From the NCBI GenBank assembly GCA_012511485.1, contig JAAZFZ010000005.1, positions 1 through 9,488 of the forward strand: a stretch of DNA of 9,488 nt, read 5' to 3'. A program made the position numbers and the translations under genes. Positions 6,216 to 9,488 of this stretch are shown here, one piece after another. The stretch comes from Clostridiales bacterium. GTDB taxonomy: Bacteria; Bacillota; Clostridia; Oscillospirales; Acutalibacteraceae. The notes under the pieces were generated by a model. It had not been told where the DNA came from, searched no databases, and saw only the letters and a list, made by a program, of their open reading frames with translations. Numbering within the stretch: position 1 is the stretch's first letter; each line of letters opens with the position of its first letter.

Positions 6216-6262
6216 TATATGACCGAAAAATTGCAAGAGAAAATTGAAAAAAGGAGATTAAT

Positions 6263-7156
6263 ATGAATCTACGCACAGACTTGGCACTGGAACGCCGTGA
6301 AATAATTGAGGAAACGGAACCCGAAGGAATTAAAAGCGAAACAACAGAAGTTGACGGTGCAAAAATCACCAGAATTGAGGTTGTTAACGAGAAAGGAGAA
6401 AAGGCTCTTGGCAAGCCCATAGGAAAATATATAACCGTTGAAGTGCCGCCGTTTACAAGGTCAGCTCAGTTAAGCGACAGCAGGCTTGACTCAGTCGCAA
6501 ATGAGCTTGCCTCTCTTCTGCCCGAAAGCGGCACAATTCTCGTTGTGGGTCTTGGCAACACCGATATTACTCCCGACGCTCTCGGCCCCAAAAGCATCGA
6601 GCTTGTGCTTGCAACTCGCCATATAAGCAGTGAGCTTGCAAAGTCCGCCGGGCTTGGTGACCTTCGCCCCGTAGCTTGCTTTATTCCCGGTGTTCTGGGC
6701 AGAACCGGAGTAGAAACAGGTGAAACAATTTTGGGCGTTGTCAAAACTGTCAACCCTTCTGCAGTGATTACTATTGACGCACTTGCCGCCCGCCGCCTTT
6801 CTCGTCTGGGCTGCACGGTTCAGATGGCCGATACGGGCGTAACACCCGGCTCAGGCGTTGGCAACGCAAGGGCGGAGATATGTGAGAAAAACCTCGGAGT
6901 GCCCGTCATTGCCGTGGGCGTGCCGACTGTGGTCGATGCCGCAACCCTTGCCTATGACCTTGTGAGCAAAAACAACAAGCGGGTTAATGAAGAGGATATG
7001 AGGGAAAGACTGGAGCCAGAGGGCTCACAGATGATGATAACACCCAGGGAGATAGACCTTGTAATAGAGCGTGCCGCTAGGCTTATAGCAATGTCAATAA
7101 ACCGTGCGCTTCAGCCCCACATTTCGGTTGAAGATATGCTTTCGCTTGTGTCCTGA
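6263..7156 (+). CDS. gpr: Germination protease GPR (spore endopeptidase)
   Basis: GPR degrades small acid-soluble spore proteins at germination to release DNA and supply amino acids. The 297-residue protein shows family motifs: RTDLALE (4-10), GLGNTDITPDALGP (96-109), FIPGVLGRTG, ITIDALAARR (169-178, candidate catalytic aspartates D101/D105 and D172), ADTGVTPGSGVGN and VGVPTVVDA. It is an atypical aspartate-dependent protease (MEROPS A25). AAGGAG lies six bases before the ATG, and an in-frame TGA at 6245-6247 excludes an upstream start. If processing occurs at TD/LA as in Bacillus, the propeptide is only six residues. The protein is shorter than Bacillus GPR (about 370), largely at the C-terminal side. 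spoIIP follows. Confidence 0.96.
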   Translation: MNLRTDLALERREIIEETEPEGIKSETTEVDGAKITRIEVVNEKGEKALGKPIGKYITVEVPPFTRSAQLSDSRLDSVANELASLLPESGTILVVGLGNTDITPDALGPKSIELVLATRHISSELAKSAGLGDLRPVACFIPGVLGRTGVETGETILGVVKTVNPSAVITIDALAARRLSRLGCTVQMADTGVTPGSGVGNARAEICEKNLGVPVIAVGVPTVVDAATLAYDLVSKNNKRVNEEDMRERLEPEGSQMMITPREIDLVIERAARLIAMSINRALQPHISVEDMLSLVS

Positions 7157-7179
7157 ACAGAATATAAAGCAGGGCTTGA

Positions 7180-7208
7180 GCATATTAATTGAATGATTAT
7201 GCTTCAAT
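7180..7208 (+). promoter_or_regulatory. Candidate mother-cell sigma-E promoter of spoIIP
   Basis: GCATATT (7180-7186) fits the sigma-E -35 (KMATATT). After exactly 14 bp, GCTTCAAT (7201-7208) matches the -10 consensus CATACAHT at five of eight positions. Bacillus spoIIP has its own sigma-E promoter besides read-through from gpr, which agrees with this placement. The -10 match is only partial. Confidence 0.35.
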
Positions 7209-7219
7209 AATCAATTCAA
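7189..7219 (+). repeat. Inverted repeat in the gpr-spoIIP spacer
   Basis: TTGAATGATTAT and ATAATCAATTCAA form a 12-bp stem with a single bulged A around a GCTTCA loop. No T-run follows, so it is not a standard terminator. It ends seven bases before the GGAGG of spoIIP and overlaps the candidate sigma-E -10, so it might affect expression or mRNA processing. Confidence 0.45.
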
Positions 7220-7239
7220 GCCACACGGAGGGCAAGCCC

Positions 7240-8385
7240 TTGAAATCACACAGAAAAAGCAGGCCAGCTGCATTTACGGCACTTGTTTTGCCCATACTGA
7301 TATTAATGGGAGCGATTTTTGTTGCTCCCAATAATGCGATAAAGCGGCTGGCATTGGTCAGCTGTGCAATTGCAATGCCCGAAGGCAGATTGAGTGCCGT
7401 GAGTGATTGGTTCCATAGCGACGGGAAGACCGAAACCTTTACTCAGAAGGCAGGAGTTAAAAACGCAGCGTCGGAAATATCCCAGAGCGAAAACTCCGCT
7501 TCGGCTAAAAAAACGGTGGATTTGACACAAGTGCCGGAGGATATTGCCGCTCTTATGGCAAAAACTGCGGAAAATGCAAAAAAAGATTTAAAGGATGGCT
7601 CAATTAAACAGTTCTTCTACGGCAGAGAGAATGCCACTACAGCCTTTAAAAATGTATATGTAAGAAATACAACAGCAACAAAATCTCTTAATATTGAAAA
7701 GGTGTTAAATGAGAAGCTTGATTTGAAAATAGAAAAGGCAAAACCCGCTGTTCTGATTTTTCATACTCACACAACCGAGGGATATGAAATTCTCGACAGA
7801 GGCTGGTATGCACAGAACTATATCACAAGAAGCAGGGAAGAACGGCGCAATGTTGTTCGGGTAGGCACGGAAATTGAAAAGCAGCTAACCGCTGCGGGTT
7901 ACACGGTTATTCACGACAAGACTATACACGACACAAAATATTCCGGCGCCTATGACCGCTCTCGTGCAACTGTTCGCAAATACCTTGACAAGTACCCGAA
8001 CATCCAAATTGTGCTCGATATTCACAGGGATGCAATTCATCAGGATAACGGCATAAAGGTAAAGCCGACGGCTGTTATTTACGGCAAAAAAGCTGCTCAG
8101 ATAATGATAATCACGGGAGCGCAGGAGAAAAGCATAAAGAACTACCCGAACTGGGAGTCGAATCTGAGATTTGCGCTCAAACTCCAAAAAAAGGCGGAGG
8201 ATATGTATCCCGGGCTTATGAGGCCGGTCTTTTTCTGTACAAGAAAATATAATATGGATATGACAAAGTGCTCACTCCTGCTTGAAATGGGCAGCGATGT
8301 CAATACTTTGGACGAAGCCGCTTATTCAGGCAGGCTCATAGGCTCCTCTCTGGCGGCACTCATGAAGGATTATACCGAAAAATAA
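7240..8385 (+). CDS. spoIIP: Stage II sporulation protein P (engulfment peptidoglycan hydrolase)
   Basis: SpoIIP is a peptidoglycan amidase/endopeptidase that works with SpoIID and SpoIIM in forespore engulfment. The 381-residue product has a basic N-terminus, one membrane segment (about 12-28), a variable low-complexity linker, and the SpoIIP domain from about 165: FHTHTTEGYE (H175, H177, E180), DIHRDA (D260-A265) and LLLEMGSDVN (E349). These are the zinc and catalytic motifs of the family. The TTG start at 7240 is chosen because GGAGG (7227-7231) lies eight bases upstream; the frame is open to a TTG at 7189, but that has no ribosome binding site and would put soluble residues before the membrane anchor. 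It lies downstream of gpr, as in Bacillus. Confidence 0.95.
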   Translation: MKSHRKSRPAAFTALVLPILILMGAIFVAPNNAIKRLALVSCAIAMPEGRLSAVSDWFHSDGKTETFTQKAGVKNAASEISQSENSASAKKTVDLTQVPEDIAALMAKTAENAKKDLKDGSIKQFFYGRENATTAFKNVYVRNTTATKSLNIEKVLNEKLDLKIEKAKPAVLIFHTHTTEGYEILDRGWYAQNYITRSREERRNVVRVGTEIEKQLTAAGYTVIHDKTIHDTKYSGAYDRSRATVRKYLDKYPNIQIVLDIHRDAIHQDNGIKVKPTAVIYGKKAAQIMIITGAQEKSIKNYPNWESNLRFALKLQKKAEDMYPGLMRPVFFCTRKYNMDMTKCSLLLEMGSDVNTLDEAAYSGRLIGSSLAALMKDYTEK

Positions 8386-8402
8386 GAGAATGAGGGAAAA
8401 TA

Positions 8403-8723
8403 ATGAAGATGAAAAGCGAGCTTTCAAAACTGATTCGTGCCTACATTATAACAATAATCGTATGCATATGCGTTTCAGGCGTGATATGCGGAGCAATAAT
8501 TGCAGGCAACAACACAAAGGCCTTGAGTGAGGGTGAACGTGCGGCAACTGCAGGTATACAGACAGATGAAAAAGTGACTCTCACCGTAGCAGAAAAGGAA
8601 ATCAGCCTGGATTTTCTGCCTATTGAAAAACTAGACTATATTGCATTGGCTACACCGGCACCGCTAAGTAGCGTAATTTTCCTTTTGCACAGTGCATATT
8701 TGCTGGCAGTTGAGCTTTTTTAA
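8403..8723 (+). CDS. Small membrane protein downstream of spoIIP (unknown function)
   Basis: This 106-residue protein starts at ATG with GAGGGA five bases upstream and 17 bp after the spoIIP stop, so it is probably cotranscribed. It has a basic N-terminus (MKMKSELSKLIR), a clear membrane helix (about 12-34), a polar extracytoplasmic stretch (about 36-75) and a second hydrophobic segment at the C-terminus (about 80-105). I do not recognise the family. Its place and size are like Bacillus yqxA, a membrane-protein gene between spoIIP and lepA, but I see no convincing sequence match. A sporulation role is guilt by association. Confidence 0.65.
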   Translation: MKMKSELSKLIRAYIITIIVCICVSGVICGAIIAGNNTKALSEGERAATAGIQTDEKVTLTVAEKEISLDFLPIEKLDYIALATPAPLSSVIFLLHSAYLLAVELF

Positions 8724-8742
8724 TTAAATATATAAATTTTTA

Positions 8743-8764
8743 TGTAAAGTTATAATACTTTACA
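8743..8764. repeat. TGTAAAG palindrome, copy 2 (possible weak terminator of the spoIIP operon)
   Basis: Perfect 8-bp stem TGTAAAGT / ACTTTACA around the loop TATAAT, 20 bp after the stop of the last gene in the spoIIP operon. It is related to the copy at 4727-4748. The stem is AT-rich and not followed by a T-run, so terminator function is uncertain. Confidence 0.5.
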
Positions 8765-8893
8765 ATGTTAATCTATTGCCATATTAAGCAGCATTTTCTA
8801 AGGCATAATATCAATTAATAGTGTATCGAGTTAACATTAGCTACAATATATCGGATAGATTGAACATTTTCCTATAGCAGCACTTCTGAATTA

Positions 8894-8914
8894 TGTAAGG
8901 CAATTACCTTTACA
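8894..8914. repeat. TGTAAAG-type palindrome, copy 3 (imperfect)
   Basis: TGTAAGG, CAATTAC and CTTTACA: one mismatch in the left arm relative to the other copies. It can fold as TGTAA/TTACA plus GG/CC with one bulge. Confidence 0.35.
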
Positions 8915-8954
8915 GGCATAAGGAGTATTAATTGCTTCAATTCATTCCGGTCAA

Positions 8955-9041
8955 ATGAATAATTATATGATTTTAACAGTTATTAACAATATTTTTGTTA
9001 CTGTTGCACTATTTGTTTTAATGCATTTTATAGGCATTTGA
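8955..9041 (+). CDS. Possible 28-aa hydrophobic peptide
   Basis: An ATG frame encodes MNNYMILTV...LFVLMHFIGI, almost entirely one predicted transmembrane helix of about 20 residues. The only nearby Shine-Dalgarno-like sequence is a weak CCGG; an AAGGAG lies about 30 bp upstream, ahead of a TTG frame of eight codons. In size and hydrophobicity it resembles type I toxin peptides or small membrane regulators, but AT-rich DNA readily yields such frames by chance, and no antisense RNA promoter is evident. Confidence 0.2.
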   Translation: MNNYMILTVINNIFVTVALFVLMHFIGI

Positions 9042-9150
9042 CCTGCAAAAATTTATGAAAATTATATTCATTGACTTTGGAAAATGTATATAAAACAGGC
9101 AAAAACAAAAAAATACTTAAATGATTTTGTAAAGCAAAACACTTAACCTA

Positions 9151-9183
9151 TGTGGAAAACTCTGTGGAAAATGTGCAAAACTC
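9151..9183. repeat. Tandem DnaA-box-like cluster
   Basis: Three head-to-tail units TGTGGAAAA (9151-9159), TGTGGAAAA (9163-9171) and TGTGCAAAA (9172-9180); the first and third are each followed by CTC. On the minus strand the first two read TTTTCCACA, one base from the DnaA box TTATCCACA. They lie in AT-rich DNA as at replication origins or DnaA-regulated sites. Confidence 0.45.
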
Positions 9184-9213
9184 TTTAAAATCAGTGTTTT
9201 TGGCACCCAAAAA

Positions 9214-9232
9214 GTAAAGAAAAACTCTTTAC
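9214..9232. repeat. TGTAAAG-type palindrome, copy 4
   Basis: GTAAAG (9214-9219), seven bases, CTTTAC (9227-9232): a perfect 6-bp inverted repeat of the same core as the other copies, with the spacer one base shorter than in copies 1 and 2. It lies just beyond the DnaA-box-like cluster. Confidence 0.35.
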
Positions 9233-9379
9233 ACGGCAAATTACGCTGAATTTGCATTAAAATGAGCAGTGTATATACAGTGAATTATGTATTATGGATA
9301 TGTGCAGGATTACTTGCAAAAACTGTAAAAAAATATTGCGTTTCATCATATAGAAAGGCTGACAAAGAGAAAAAAACAG

Positions 9380-9400
9380 CGGCTCGAAAAATTCGAGCCG
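9380..9400 (-). terminator. Intrinsic terminator of the right-edge gene
   Basis: A perfect 9-bp GC-rich stem, CGGCTCGAA with TTCGAGCCG, encloses a 3-nt loop. On the minus strand it is followed by CTG and seven T residues. On the plus strand the tail GTTTATT is weaker but could give some bidirectional termination. Confidence 0.85.
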
Positions 9401-9415
9401 TTTATTGAGATTATA

Positions 9416-9488
9416 TTACTGAGGTGTGTCGTCGCCGCCCGTTTCGAGAACAGCATTTTCACGAAACAGAAGAGAAATACACCAGACA
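9416..9488 (-). CDS. 3' end of a minus-strand gene (C-terminal fragment, unidentified)
   Basis: A frame open at the right edge ends with TAA at 9418-9416, reading ...LLFRENAVLETGGDDTPQ. It stops 16 bp before a strong minus-strand terminator, which supports it being a real gene end. Another frame is also open across this stretch but reads straight through the terminator. Only about 23 residues are visible, too few to name a family. The gene converges on the spoIIP operon. Confidence 0.55.
   Translation of the reverse strand, partial: VWCISLLFRENAVLETGGDDTPQ

Larger units (their letters stand above)
8724..9379. other. AT-rich intergenic region between convergent genes
   Basis: About 650 bp of markedly AT-rich sequence with no long ORF lies between the spoIIP operon and a convergent gene. 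It is too long for simple 3' ends. It holds several TGTAAAG...CTTTACA palindromes, a tandem DnaA-box-like cluster, a hairpin at 8975-9005 (AACAG, TAACAA / TTGTTA, CTGTT) and a 28-codon hydrophobic ORF, each listed separately. I see no tRNA, known riboswitch or obvious mobile-element ends. Confidence 0.7.

Noticed and set aside
6466..6816. Minus-strand 116-codon frame within gpr
   Set aside because: Antisense shadow of a well-conserved gene with arginine/serine-rich, non-protein-like composition.
7189..7239. Upstream TTG start for SpoIIP
   Set aside because: No ribosome binding site; the sequence is an inverted repeat and carries the ribosome binding site for the TTG at 7240.
9038..9068. Promoter-like TTGACC with a TTATAT-type -10 in the AT-rich gap
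   Set aside because: The spacing is 18-19 bp with an imperfect -10, no gene follows, and such matches are expected by chance in AT-rich DNA.
9268..9283. TGTATATACA palindrome flanked by CAGTG direct repeats
   Set aside because: Short and AT-rich, with no match to a recognised operator and no promoter nearby.

Overview
This window looks like chromosomal DNA from a spore-forming member of the Clostridia (Bacillota), probably an Oscillospiraceae/Ruminococcaceae-type gut anaerobe. The evidence is a divergent rpsT | gpr-spoIIP block (30S protein S20, germination protease, forespore engulfment hydrolase), AGGAGG-type ribosome binding sites, frequent TTG starts, canonical sigma-A promoters, candidate sigma-G and sigma-E promoters, and intrinsic terminators. 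I see no transposase, integrase, phage gene, CRISPR array, tRNA or rRNA.

Left part (1-2488, minus strand): a three-gene sugar-catabolic-looking operon read right to left. It holds a class II aldolase/adducin-type protein (2488-1376), a short-chain dehydrogenase very like sorbitol-6-phosphate dehydrogenase (1379-492, GTGA overlap), and a PHP-domain metal hydrolase cut off by the window edge (437-1). Aldolase and dehydrogenase together look like the two halves of the fused aldolase/dehydrogenase proteins (RhaD/YuxG type) known elsewhere. Divergently, from a very good sigma-A promoter, runs a second operon (2663-4613): an N-acetylhexosamine-1-kinase-like phosphotransferase followed at once by a lipoprotein with a glycerophosphodiesterase-like fold whose catalytic histidines are missing. 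Working together on sugar phosphates is an inference from adjacency.

Middle (4614-5847): a convergent intergenic region with a 39-nt terminator hairpin, then a minus-strand pair: a 52-residue basic peptide (5533-5375) overlapping an HD-domain phosphohydrolase (5391-4774), preceded by a structured leader. The stretch 5534-5847 otherwise holds one doubtful plus-strand ORF and the rpsT terminator.

Right part (5848-9488): rpsT on the minus strand diverges from gpr-spoIIP and a small membrane protein on the plus strand, the order known from Bacillus rpsT/gpr-spoIIP-yqxA-lepA. lepA does not follow. Instead there are about 690 bp of AT-rich non-coding DNA with a tandem cluster of DnaA-box-like motifs, several copies of a TGTAAAG...CTTTACA palindrome and a 28-residue hydrophobic ORF, then the 3' end of a minus-strand gene with its terminator.

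I find no clearly new defence or mobile system. The best leads are the catalytically degenerate GDPD lipoprotein coupled to a sugar kinase, the split aldolase/dehydrogenase, a GPR with an extremely short propeptide, the coupled small peptide before the HD protein, and the AT-rich DnaA-box/palindrome region.
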